From Trichoplusia ni (lineage: Eukaryota; Arthropoda; Insecta; Lepidoptera; Noctuidae), in NCBI RefSeq assembly GCF_003590095.1, contig NC_039486.1, forward strand, positions 3,410,001 to 3,474,000: a DNA stretch of 64,000 nt, written 5' to 3'. Made by a program: the position numbers and the translations under genes. Shown here in pieces: positions 12,201-23,106 of this stretch. Under the pieces are notes generated by a model. The model had not been told where the DNA came from and ran no database searches. It saw only the letters and a list, made by a program, of their open reading frames with translations. Position 1 is the stretch's first letter. The number at the start of each line of letters is the position of its first letter.

Positions 12201-15199
12201 CGAAGCTGAATACTTTCAATAAACCCACAAGACGTTGTGACTATTTTACAATACAGGCATGAATCATGATATCAAGAAAACGCTGAAAAATATTGTTTAA
12301 GAATAGGAATATGTACATTTAAATCTCTTATCATATATAATGTAGAGCATTAGAGGAGTCTGTCCCGGAGCCCACCACTAATGTTGCTGTTGCGGAGATG
12401 ACGAAGCCACAGGAGCCAGAAGTTGACATCGAGCTGGAGGTAGGTATTTCACTTTCGGTGTACAACAAATATGGTAACTAAGTAGGTATAGGGACCCAAT
12501 ACCATTCCAATATTATGACTTACCATTATCCCCACGCCTTATAACCACTGTGGGTGATGTTCTTCATGCTAGTCATATTTGCATGAGGCGTATGTCACAG
12601 CGAATATTTTGCTTAAATATTTTTAAAACAAGGGGCAAAATATATTATTCTGGGAATTCTCATGTTACCTATACTTACCTACCTATTTTACCTACTCTCA
12701 CTTTTCCCTAACCCTGTAATTTTTTATTTCTACTTTTTATAAGCCTTTATCTGTAAGTATTTTTTTTGGCAGAACATGTATTTTTTCCAATAATTATGTT
12801 AGTGTATCCTTTGGTAAATTGGTGCTAATTACATAAATATTCCGGAATAGGAACTAGAAGAAGTTGCACCCCAAGTAAAAAGGCGGAAGTTCGGCAACAA
12901 ATTAATAATTGACAAGAAGATTAAGATAAGCACAAACCATTTCCGGGCTAGGATAGAAAATCCATTGGTGGATTTACGATGCGAGGTATTTTTATTTAAC
13001 TTATTCCAAATGTGCTATTTATTAGTTTGGCTTTTTAGTTTTTCCTCATAGGTTCTGCTTTTACAAAGGCGCGTTTATTTATATAGTAATAAAGGTGATA
13101 ACAGTATTTCATCTTGTATTCTTGCTGTCAAAAAAACCTTTAGCTTAACCTTCACATAAAACAACGCCGACATTAAGGCTGTATGTTCTGATTAAAGACT
13201 ACCCTCATTTGTCAAACAGGACAGCTTGGACGACATCATTTGTATCCGAGTGCCACCCGAGTCATATTTCCGACGACCATGCCACGGAGGAGCAAGGATT
13301 GCGAGTAACTTGGGTTTCGACATCACGCGAATGTTCCGCAGAAATCTCGGCGTTGTTAGTGGACAAACTCGAGTTGATAGAGAAATGGAGGTAAGTATTT
13401 AGCATTAGGCATATTTTCTTAAAGGTTGGCCAAGGATAATTTAACCAATGTCCACTACATAAGTTTTCAGTTAAATCCAAAGCGTAAGCACCGTTTGATA
13501 CCTATTCTTAATGATACTTATCCTTCCCACTGTTGGGCAAAGCTACTCTTCCCGTATTTGGAAGGTTCGAGCATTGACCACCTTGCTATCTTACTGCGGG
13601 CTGGCGATGCTAAAATAAGTATTAAATTCTATTCAGTAGCCTAGAATTATCCTGCAACATTTCTGTTGCTAATCATTTGATAACTTTGGCTTTTACTTCA
13701 TTATTTTTGTAGTTACCACGAGAAGCAGCTGCGCATAAATCCACTCGAACATTTACGAGATCGATGCTTGAAAGGATAGAAGAAGAACAAGAGGTGCCTG
13801 TGGTACAAGAGCAGCTCGAAATTCAGTTAGAGCAACCTAGAGTGTCGGAAGCTAATGTCACAACAGACTTGCAAAATATGTTTCAACCGGAGCGAGTGAG
13901 CGCTGAAAATGAAGAGATGAACATTGCAGATATGCTTACTCAGAAAGTGGAAACTCTGTCGCAATCACGCAAGCGGACAGCGGAACAAGAAACAATTGGA
14001 AGTGTGAGTTATCTAAACTTGATCAATATTTGGGCAATGTATGTTTTTCTTTATCCTACTAATGTATGGTGGATGTTTGTTGCTCTTTCACGCAAAAGCT
14101 ACTACTAATTTGGGCGATAGTTTACAGCCTGGATATTTTTGTCCCGATTTTATGTCCGTTTCGATTTGTAGAAATAGCTAGTGCTTGATAAGTCTTAATA
14201 ACTTTCTTCGCTTACTCTAATCATTGATACATATATACATATCTACGTACCTCTTAGATTTGTGTTTGACTATCTGTGTAATAAAACCTATGTATTTTTG
14301 TTTACAGCCAAAGAGACAGCGTTCAGTTGGTTATGTGTCATTCCGTGAGAGTCAGCTGGCTAAAGAAATGCCGCATTTCACCATAGGTACATATTATAAT
14401 CATTCAGCTACAAGCATTTTTTAGCTTTTATGACACTTATCTTGTATTTACAGATGCAGATGCGGACAAGGAAAATATACCAGACAACATAATGCCACCA
14501 CAACCCCAAGACGCAGAGATTATGCTGTCTTCAAAACTACAAGAGGCTGGACTTGCAGACATCATTCCTCCACCGAATATTACAGAAGTACCACTCATCC
14601 AAACGCAGCGGCCAACGATATCGACGTCACATAGAAAGTCCCAAACGACGGGCAGTGAGAGTTCCGAAACACCTTTAGGAAGTCTGGACAGAACCAAAGT
14701 ATCGCTTGGCGACTCGGAACAAACCACTGATTCCAAAAGGTTCATACGGTATGGATATATTTTTTATTTCGTAAGTTTGTATTAAAAAAAACCTTACTCA
14801 TTGTTTTTAATCGATGATAACTAAAATATGTTGGAATCTTAATTCATGTTCTTACTTTTTTCTAAAGAGATCAATGGGGCACCGAAGGAACTATGATTAA
14901 GATTCTGAAACACATCAAAGCTAGACTGCAGCCAGTTACAGTAAGGAGTCTCATCACTAAAGGCCCTGTCATATCGGGATACAAGTGTATAATAGCAGCG
15001 CGATGCTTCACGTCAATACTTAGTAAGTTCTATTCATTTTGGTATTTATTGACTAGACTCTAGATGAAGTAACTTTTTTTTATGAAATTCCCGATTTTCA
15101 GAGCTGAAGAAACATGGCTTTATCAATATTACTAAAGACCCAGAAACACTGGAAATAATAGACATCAGTTTGGGACCGCAGTTGAACTCCAGTGAATGA
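9285..15199 (+). CDS. REC8: REC8-like meiotic cohesin kleisin
   Basis: Sixteen exons join in phase: 9285-9415, 9505-9632, 9717-9765, 10031-10148, 10384-10464, 10838-11054, 11523-11558, 11926-11983, 12346-12439, 12851-12985, 13220-13390, 13713-14003, 14308-14386, 14454-14748, 14868-15022 and 15102-15199 (711 aa). The N-terminus MFYPVESLKRGGRFYLCWVA with RFSLRLSSQLLRGVARLHYA at about 60-80 is the SMC3-binding kleisin head; the RFSL.LS.QL..GV pattern is closer to REC8 than to RAD21. KLIIDKKIKISTNHFRARI at about 320 matches the central Rad21/Rec8 block. Residues ~630-705 (GTEGTMIKILKHIKARLQPV...) form the C-terminal winged helix that binds the SMC1 head. Acidic, disordered linkers lie between. 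It would close the meiotic cohesin ring holding sister chromatids. Residues 534-539 read DKENIP, a KENxxP degron. C(2)M-type insect kleisins are the main alternative identity. Confidence 0.88.
13521..13610 (-). mobile_element. LINE 3'-end relic in REC8-like intron 11
   Basis: On the minus strand this reads GGTCAATGCTCGAACCTTCC, then a TACGGGAAGAG block, then GCCCAACAGTGGGA. This is the 3' end of a dispersed lepidopteran non-LTR retroelement. The same string occurs at 26.27-26.33 kb on the plus strand. It is a short, diverged, dead copy. The exact LINE clade cannot be named from so little. Confidence 0.6.
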
Positions 15200-15246
15200 T
15201 ATAGAATGCATTTTTTATTATATCATAAGCAATGTTCTTTGGTTTA

Positions 15247-15252
15247 AATAAA
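15247..15252 (+). terminator. Poly(A) signal of the REC8-like gene
   Basis: AATAAA 48 bases after the stop codon, implying a very short 3' UTR. Confidence 0.7.
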
Positions 15253-16549
15253 TACATACATAAATAAGGAAAGGTGTTTTAAATTAAAAATCAAATGATA
15301 TGAACAATTTTATTTACGATCTGTATATAATGATATGATTTCTGTACACTTTACATAATAAGTCATCAACTAGATTCAAGCTAACTAGATAGATTTATGA
15401 GTATCTTAATAATAGGTAGGTAATGGCTTAATAATTTACAAATTCTAATAGTATATCGAATGCTGTACAATTAACAGTCGATGTAAATAGCTAATCTTGA
15501 CATTTATACTTATAATTACATAAAATATAGCCATTTACATTATTGAATTGGTATATTATTAGTATTTAATCTTCAAGACTTAACATATCATAGTATTTTT
15601 ACACATTAATCTTAAAACTGAGAAGGAAATAACTAAATAACGGTCATTCATATGGAGGTTTCCTATCTCGGTAAAGCATTTCTAATTGTTATTTATACAA
15701 AATCAGTCTCCTACTATTTGTTAAAACCGCCGTATGAAATGTACACTAGTAAAATGAACTAACATCATAATCTTAACTCAAAGGCAGTCACGCGTTGTCT
15801 CATTAGGACGTACACCACTGGACGATTGGAATATGTTTAACAATATTATGTATAGAACCGCAACACACGTTAACTAAGCACTATATTTTATTGATTCTGA
15901 TTTCATCGAATACATCAGAAACAACTTCAAGCACACTTCAGTGTTTCACAGCCTTGCTAACAGTCGTTCCAAGCTCTCACTCAATTTTATTTTATTTTAA
16001 ATAATTACAGTCTGTCCTCAAAGGTTTAGGAATGACAATACTTAAAGATAATGTAGCTACCATTAATTGTAAACTTTCTCATTTTATGTAATACTTTCAA
16101 GACATGGAACAAATAAGACTAATACATTTTTTTATAAAATTAACCCATCATGAATAAAAATGAGTAAATAGATTTAAATTATGATTGAAATGAAACATTT
16201 ACTAATTCGACTTAATTAGAGAAAGCCGAAGAAGGATATAAATTATATAGGTATTAATAGTAGGTAGAATAAAATTAATTCTAATTTCATATCATGCACA
16301 ACACTTAGATACTAGACTCAAAACGGGTTTTATAGAATAAAAAATGTCTCATTCACTCATCGAGGCCATGTAATACAAACAAAGGATTTCAAAAATGGTA
16401 GTTAACATTAAAAACGGTGACATATCACAGATCACTCGAGACATTCTATAGTATTCTTGGAAAAGTGGAATGATGCTTAATAAAGAAATGACAACCACAC
16501 GGAATAACGGACCGAGAGCGAGCGGTCGCGGGCCCGCGCCCTCACGTAC
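15253..16549 (-). other. Tail-to-tail spacer / possible long 3' UTR of the coiled-coil gene
   Basis: About 1.3 kb of AT-rich sequence between the REC8-like poly(A) signal and the 3'-most coding exon of the minus-strand gene. AATAAA on the minus strand occurs in the 15986-15996 region and again near 15310. If the 16550-16939 exon is used, this stretch would be its 3' UTR. No protein-like frame is present. Confidence 0.45.
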
Positions 16550-16939
16550 TCACGGCGCCAGCGAGTCGCTGTCGTACTCCCGGGGCTCGGCGTCGTCGTC
16601 CGAGGCCGCGGCCGCGCCGTACTGCATGCTCTCAAAGTACTGCTGTGGCTTACCATTCCACAGCGAGTCGTCTGCGAGGTCGCGGGAGCTCCGCGACGCC
16701 TGCGACGCTAGCGAGCGCAGCTTGGCGTCGACGGAGTCCGCGTTCTCGTACAGGATGGAGCGCGACAGTTCGAGCGCGAGATTGTGCGGCGGCAGCAGCG
16801 GGGCCAGCGGGGCCAGCGGGGCTAGCGGGGCCAGCGGGGCCAGGCCGGCCAGGCGGCTCGCTCGCGCCACGTACTCGGCCGCCAGCGCCGCCACGCGCCA
16901 GCGAGCCTCATCGTCGTTGCTCTGTCGGAAGGCCCAACC
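16550..16939 (-). CDS. Putative alternative 3' coding exon of the coiled-coil gene
   Basis: A GC-rich minus-strand frame embedded in AT-rich DNA. From a CCAG acceptor at 16941-16940 it encodes 129 aa, beginning GWAFRQSNDDEARWRVAALA and ending EPREYDSDSLAP at a TGA. It contains a run of five Leu-Ala-Pro units (see the tandem repeat at 16797-16844), a helical middle (SVDAKLRSLASQASRSSRDL) and a Ser/Asp-rich acidic tail. Phase is compatible with splicing from an internal AAG|GTGCGC donor inside the 18209-18601 exon, joining ...PDPK to GWAF.... That would replace the other C-terminus. The acceptor has a poor pyrimidine tract, and the frame stays open upstream to 17098, so the 5' edge is uncertain. 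It might instead belong to a separate gene. The protein is not recognised. Confidence 0.5.
   Translation of the reverse strand, partial: GWAFRQSNDDEARWRVAALAAEYVARASRLAGLAPLAPLAPLAPLAPLLPPHNLALELSRSILYENADSVDAKLRSLASQASRSSRDLADDSLWNGKPQQYFESMQYGAAAASDDDAEPREYDSDSLAP
16797..16844 (-). repeat. 9-bp coding minisatellite, (Leu-Ala-Pro)5
   Basis: GGGGCCAGC-type 9-mers are repeated about five times on the plus strand, one copy reading GGGGCTAGC. On the minus strand they encode LAP units, keeping frame because the unit is a multiple of three. Confidence 0.85.
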
Positions 16940-18208
16940 CTGGTTACGCACACTACACCGGACGCTCGTTAAACGTCGCGGTGCCTCCCCCGGCGGCGAG
17001 CTGACCTTTAATGAGTGTCCGAGTTCGCGAAGTGCCCGCGATTCTCCGCTAGTGATCCTCGAACGAGCAAACTTACGACAGTGCTTATAGGCCGGCAATC
17101 TTGGATGTTTTTTTTTTTATATCGGATCATTTTCAAAACATGTTAAGATGTTAATAAGTCGAATATGTTAATTGGCCAAGTTTCGGTACGTGTGAGGATA
17201 ACTAGGGACAACTCTTCATGTATTAGAAGAGGGATTAATACTGTATTTTTCGTGTAAATATATCTACTACTACAGCTCAATCGTGTCATTTCAACATAAA
17301 CTACCAATTTGTATTTGTTTAAGAATAAACACCTGTGCATATTTTGGATACCTACTCTATTAGTTACCAAACCGATTACCAGTGTAAAGGTCACGTGAGA
17401 GCGGTATTCGTTTAGTGATTAGCCAATTATTTTGTGCCATTATGCCACTATGTCAATTCAAACAACAAATAAAAATACAAAAAGAAACAATATAAATAAA
17501 ATAACACAAAACTAACATACAATGTGTCGTATAGTGTGTAGTTGCAAAAGTAATGATACAATTCATAAAAATGTATATTTATCTTGCACTTACCATATAC
17601 CAGTCTTCATTAGTGTCCGGAAGTAATCACAAAAAATGTTAAGATGTGCACTGACTTATTAACACTCGAAAATGTTTATGTTTAAGATGGTATTAAGTTA
17701 TAAATAATTATAGTATGATTTGTTGGTATGTTTAATCCCACGCCATTTAAAGATGACGTACGAGGAACTGCGAGTTTAGAAAAAGTTAATCTCGCTGGTT
17801 CGAAGTACGACAACTTTTACAAAAAATGTGTCTATTAATATTAACATGAGTATGTGGGCTAGTGATGTAAAAATCAATCCGATAAAATATTCATTGAACT
17901 TTTCAATGTTGTCTTTAACCTTAATGTTCTTATTTATTGCGGAAAGATGTTCATATCACCGAAACCGTCTCTATAGTTAGTGACGAGGACACACAATCGT
18001 TAGCACATGCTCGCCTACACTACGGACCGACTCGCTCTAACATAAACTAAATCAAACCAGAAACGGGGCGAGCCCCGGCGTCAAAATAACGAAGCGAAAC
18101 GAAACGACGGGGAAACAAAACTTACGATCGACATAATGGCATGCGAAACGCGGCCCGTCACGAGATACTAAGAGGACGCGGGTCCGGCGCGCGGGCACTG
18201 CACGCTGG
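16940..18208 (-). other. Intron / 3' UTR segment of the coiled-coil gene
   Basis: The first 150 bases (to about 17090) stay GC-rich and open on the minus strand, then the sequence turns AT-rich. The part just left of 18209 is the likely 3' UTR of the short isoform, ending near the AATAAA at 17938-17933. The rest shows no gene. Confidence 0.45.
17933..17938 (-). terminator. Poly(A) signal for the 18209-ending isoform
   Basis: AATAAA on the minus strand, about 270 bases downstream of the TAA at 18211-18209. It supports that stop as a genuine 3' end. Confidence 0.45.
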
Positions 18209-21200
18209 TTATGAGCCGGAATCTTTAGAAAAGAACCACGCGTTCCAGAAGGGGCGCTGGCGCACCTTGGGGTCGGGCGTGGCGGGCGAGCGGCGCAGCG
18301 CCGGCTTGGGCTCCTTGCGCGCGCCGCCCGAGCGCGCCGAGCCCGCCGAGCGCGCCGAGTGCGCCGACGCGGGCCGCGCGGGCGCCGCCGGCCGCGCCGT
18401 GTGCAGCGGGATGCGCGACGGCCGGCGCCGCGGCGTGTCGCCCAGCCCCGACTCCGGCATGTGCAGCGGCTCCATGTCGCGCATGCTGCTGTGCGACGCG
18501 TCCCGCGCCGGGCTGCGCCGCCGGCCCTCCAGCTGGCGTACCAGAGCGCGCGCACCCTCCAGCTCGATGCTTTTCTCCTCTAGCTGTTGACGTAATACGA
18601 CCTTGGTTAGTAAAATATAGCCGAATGTACACTATTGATACCCGATTTGACATAAGCTCATTCAAAAGATAAAGATAGGTTTTATAGATAAAAAAAAAAT
18701 TTGAATTCGCTATGACCCAATGTAGTAAATGCACTTACTCTAAATTTGAGGTCTTCATTAAGATCTCGCGCGCGCTCCAGTCTCTCTATAAGTAGCGTGC
18801 GCTGTGCGGCGGCGCGTCTCAGGTGGTCGCTCAATACCTGTAATTGTGATCAGCCTTCATTAGTATTAAGGGATATAAATATTATGTAACACAAACCATT
18901 TAGTATTTTTAAAACAATTATGTGAACAAATATTGCTGTGAAATCATTTGTCTCTAAACAAATAATTTTCGTCAAATTATTTAACTCGTGACTTAAGGAT
19001 TAAAATCAGTGTATGGAGCTTAAATGCGTTTATGAGTAAGTATACATAGATCAAGCATATCATTTTAAAGACTTTGATAAGGAATACGATTTGTTAGTAA
19101 AGTACCATGTTACAAGCCGGATTGTTGGTTAGTGTTAAGAAGCAACTCAGAAATTATGTCGCCGGGGTGTAAGGAAAAACCCATCCCGTAGACATAATTC
19201 CAGTGTTGCCTCCAACGGCATGTAGAATCACCAACGGTGCCCCTTGCAGCTAGAAACAGCAGTTAGGTATTATACAAACAACATACGCAGATAAGAGCTA
19301 TTATGGTTAATTACTTAATACATGTAATTATAAATATAAAGATGATATCAGTAATGAGTTAAGATTATTTACAGAAAGTTAAGAGTTATAACTTACAGTA
19401 TCACCTGATTGAAACGCAACATTTAGTATTTTTAAACTGTTTTATCTGTTAGTTACCTCGGTATATTATTATAATTAATAGATATACTTAGTAATTTCAT
19501 GTGGTTGGTAACTGTGGTAAATATAGCGAAAAAGGCATCATAAGATATGCTATTATTAATATAAGATTTAGTATATAAATATACTTATTCTAATAGTTAT
19601 ATCTATGATCTTAGTTAGTGGTAGTTGTTAAGTTTGTTGCCATAAATTATTTCCAATATAATGCATATATTCCGACGCAGATGAAAAGAACTCGGAAGCC
19701 TGAAAGGGTTGTGTTTGCGCTTGGTGTACAGTAATGACAGCAAAGTTTCACCTTACGAGCCAAAGCCAAAGTGCCACAGTATAATCACCTGACAATAACA
19801 TTGACAGACTCCAAATCCCGTTCCCCGAGAATACAAAAGCATACCGAGGTCCTGGAGTTATTTTTACATGCGTCGATTAGTATATATTCTTAGACACCTA
19901 CACGGAATATCCAAGTTAATTAGGTGTATTTTTGTAAAATTAAAAAAATAGTTCATTTTCATACAGCTGTTAGGTTACCATACTTATAAGTAATAAGCGA
20001 TTGTTAGGAATACCTCAGATACCTCAACTTTATTACACCTAACCTAAATATAGTTCTATAATATATTTCATTAACAATGAAATTACAATAACATATTACT
20101 TAGATATAAATTATACAATAGACGTGTTGATTTATAGTTGTTACGTAGAAACTATTGACATTTTGTGAGCACGTCTTAGCGACGCGGGGGTTTACATGAC
20201 TTCAGATCACGAGCAGTTTGCAAATATTACAATACTCAATCACGACACATTTAAATGGCTCACAAGAAACAAGGCAAGAGTGACGAAAGTAATTTATCTT
20301 TGGTGTAGTGAAGACAAAGCCTTATTTTGATGTTCTTACATCACTATAAACACATCACACTATACATCACTATAAATTGGGTATTATTTTCATATGTACA
20401 TGTGTAATTTTCATTATACCACCAAAAGTGCAATAAATCCAAACCAATTCAAAATGTACTTTTAAACTGTTGTTGTCAATGGCTATCATAATTTTGACTG
20501 CCTAACTATCAGCTTTGCTTGAGCACTGTTTGCGCTAAGTATGTTATCAGCTTTTTTATGTTTTAAGGAATATTAGACACGGTTAATTTATTATATATTA
20601 AATAAAAACCCCCAAAAAATAAAGGTATTTTAATTGAGTAGACCATCATAATCTGTCAGTCCATGGAAAGAAAAACTATAAATATTTCTTAGATTACATA
20701 AAACTTGGTAATATTAACTTTTTGGATTTGTCAGTACATTCTTAATTAAGTAAACGTAATAAGTCATTGAAAAATATCAAATTTAAGGCAATAAGTTATT
20801 GATAAATAAATTATAATTAAGCATCCTATATGTACAAATAAGTTAATGATGATGTAAATAAACTATTTCTACAATTAATAAGTTAACACAGTATAGTAGA
20901 AGTTCCATATCCCAGTATTCCCGATGCGTTGTTTAGTATTGAGAAATAACTCAGAAATTATGTCGCCGGGGTGTAAAGTAAACCCATCCCGTAGACATAA
21001 TCCCCTAGTCATATCTCATATTCGAAACGTAGTGATGTTAGCTAGATGTTAAATATACAGAAAAAGTATTAGTATAACTGCGTATTGAGTTATATCATGT
21101 TGGTATGATATATTTTTTAATATTTATCTGTTATTTAACTCGATACATATGGTATGTATGCGTAAGACAAGCGTTGAAAGCTTTACTACTATGATGGTCG

Positions 21201-23106
21201 GACGTAATTCAGTGTTATTATCTAATGGCAAATTTAAAGTAGCGCAAAATGAGCAATGGGCCAGTGGTGTAATTTGATCGTTGAACTTTTTTAAAGATGT
21301 TTTTTCACAATGACAAACATTTTAATAAACAACATAAAAAACTTTTTCTTGAAGGTGATGACAGGTTATCAAGGTGTGTCATACAGAATTAAATAGTTAG
21401 CAAGTCACCGACGTAACAGCTATCAATCATTGAGAATAGGCCAAGGTTTACGACGCATGCGTTGATATAATAACCTATGGTATGGTATTGTTTAATGTTT
21501 TTGCGATAGGTTTAGTACGTTAATGCAAACGAAAATGCGCACGTGAATTAGTTGCGGACGTAATAACATTATGATGTGACTGATTACGTGATTAACGGTG
21601 ATTACACTACACACACAGAAGCTCCACTACACAAATATACATAAACCAAAAAGGTATTTGTTTAATGGTTGTGTCCGCGTGGTCGTGACCACACTCCATT
21701 TGCTTCACTGATCTGCGTAATTCTGCCGAAATCTCCAAGATTACGTCAGAACATCAGCCACCTCGTTAGTGCAATGACAACTTAAAGGAACAACTAGCAC
21801 GTACTTCGTTACCTCAGCTGTTCTGCAATTAACAACCTTAACTGTTTTTATCTTTTTGGTTAATGCAACACAGATTTCTAACGACTTAGAAGGCGAGAAA
21901 CAGCCAAATAGTGTACAGTTGCGTGTACATACCTTACCGTAATATCCACGCACGACAGAAAATATCTCGTGGTATACTAAACAGCATAATTAAGAATTAA
22001 TGGCAAAGGAGGCCAAGCTTCTCATTAATCTATCTACGTGGATCTGATTCAATTACGTGGGTTAGTGTTCAGACTGCAATAGGTATGTTCGAAAAGTTCA
22101 AAGTGATTAACTGGAAAATGTAAGTTTATCAGCGAAAAGAGAGACAAAATAAGTATATCATACCTGATTTTGAACGGTGGAGGTGAGCAACTGTCTCTGA
22201 AGTTCGACAGGATTGCTCTCGAGGAGAATCGCCGCGAACTTCTTGGAGTCTGGCGTGGCGACGCGCGGCGGGCGCGAGGGCGTGTCGAGCGCCACGTCGA
22301 GGCGGCCGAGCGGCGTGCGAGGCGGGGGCGCGGGCGGGCTGGCCGCGCCGGCCGCCGCCGCCGCCGCCTCCAGCTGCGCCGCGCGCAGCAGCAGCGCGTC
22401 CCGCTCGGCCCGCAGCCGCCCCGTGTCGGCGCACTGTGCGCACGTGGCGTCCGTGAGCGCGCGGGTGAACGACTCTTCCACGGTGTCTGCGGGCTGCCGG
22501 TCATCGAGCTCGCCACGAAGCTGTTCCGCCTCATCTCTAAGTCGGATTCCTTTGCGCTGGATAACGTCGAGTAGTGCCCACAGCTCGTCTTCGAGCGGAC
22601 GGGAGCGGGTAGCTGACGCGGAGGCGGAGGCCGAGGAGGAGTGCGCGTCTTTGCCGCAGGAGGTCTCGGTGCTGAAGCCGGAGTCCTGCACAGAGGGCTG
22701 CGGCTTGGTGCGGTTGGGGTCGCCGGCGCCGGCGGCCAGCTTCCGGCGCACACGCACACCTGGCTCCCAGTCGCGGCGCGTACCGCTCGCGGGCGTCGAT
22801 GGCGCCATCTTGGAGCGCAGGTTTGGGAATGTCTCGATGACGAGGTCGCGAAACTCGAGCAAAGCTCCGACTTCATTCTGGAGTTCCTAATGGATGAAAA
22901 AACATTATTAGTTAAAATATTATCTTAAAATATTTTTAACTTTGATAAGTGGTTTCAATAAGAGACGTTGTTCTAACCTGTAGAGCTACGAGGGACTTAG
23001 CCTGCTCCGAGATGAGGTAGTTGAAGGGTCCAGGAGGCGAGCGAAGTTGCAGACACTCCATGCCCGAGCCACCCGACCCGCCGCTGGCGCTGTCTGCACC
23101 TCCCGT
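18209..23106 (-). CDS. Unrecognised GC-rich coiled-coil protein, 3' exons
   Basis: Four exons in phase 0 on the minus strand: 23106-22978, 22886-22164, 18837-18739 and 18601 (or 18583)-18209. They encode about 447 aa to a TAA. The 5' end lies upstream; the first in-frame Met is MECLQLRSPPGPFNYLISEQ in the first listed exon, after a Gly/Ser-rich lead. In order: a helix around AKSLVALQ/ELQNEVGALLEFRDLVIETF across an exon junction; a linker with SVQDSGFSTETSCGKD; a helical stretch (ELWALLDVIQRKGIRLRDEA, then an Ala-rich coil); a Pro-rich block; a coiled coil over exons 3-4 (LIERLERARDLNEDLKFR, LEEKSIELEGARALVRQLEG); and a basic Arg/Ala/Pro tail ending RQRPFWNAWFF...DSGS. It is probably a cytoskeletal or scaffold coiled-coil protein, but I cannot name the family. 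The last exon has two possible acceptors 18 bases apart (an ACTAAC branch-point-like motif lies between them), adding VVLRQQ or not. Confidence 0.75.
19118..19205. repeat. Hairpin repeat, copy 1
   Basis: Shares about 87 bases with the copy at 20918-21009. Its core is a hairpin: ATTATGTC at 19153-19160 pairs perfectly with GACATAAT at 19191-19198, and CGGGGTG inside pairs with CCATCCCG. The loop (TAAGGAAAAAC) differs from copy 2, while both stem arms are identical. It is followed by TTCCAGT. It could be a Helitron-like 3' terminus or another dispersed structured repeat. Confidence 0.7.
20918..21009. repeat. Hairpin repeat, copy 2
   Basis: Second copy, same orientation, 1.8 kb from copy 1. Stem arms are ATTATGTC at 20957-20964 and GACATAAT at 20994-21001. 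The hairpin is followed seven bases later by CTAGT (CTAG at 21005-21008), which fits a Helitron 3' end (hairpin, then CTRR, then a target T). No 5' TC end could be assigned. Confidence 0.7.

Larger units (their letters stand above)
18840..22163 (-). other. Large intron of the coiled-coil gene
   Basis: A 3.3-kb AT-rich intron between the 723-base exon and the 99-base exon. Its one recognisable content is the duplicated hairpin repeat described separately. No other coding or RNA feature was seen. Confidence 0.7.

Noticed and set aside
16470..17090. 206-codon open frame on the plus strand
   Set aside because: Antisense to the minus-strand GC-rich exon. Its Ser/Ala/Arg-rich composition is what GC-rich codons give when read backwards.
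18141..18590. 149-codon plus-strand open frame
   Set aside because: Antisense shadow of the last coiled-coil exon in GC-rich DNA.
22049..22876. 275-codon minus-strand open frame
   Set aside because: Wrong frame of the same exon. It has an Arg/Pro-rich nonsense-like composition and runs past the splice donor into AT-rich intron.
22213..22890. 225-codon plus-strand open frame
   Set aside because: Shadow of the 22164-22886 minus-strand exon, which has proper splice sites in phase with its neighbours.
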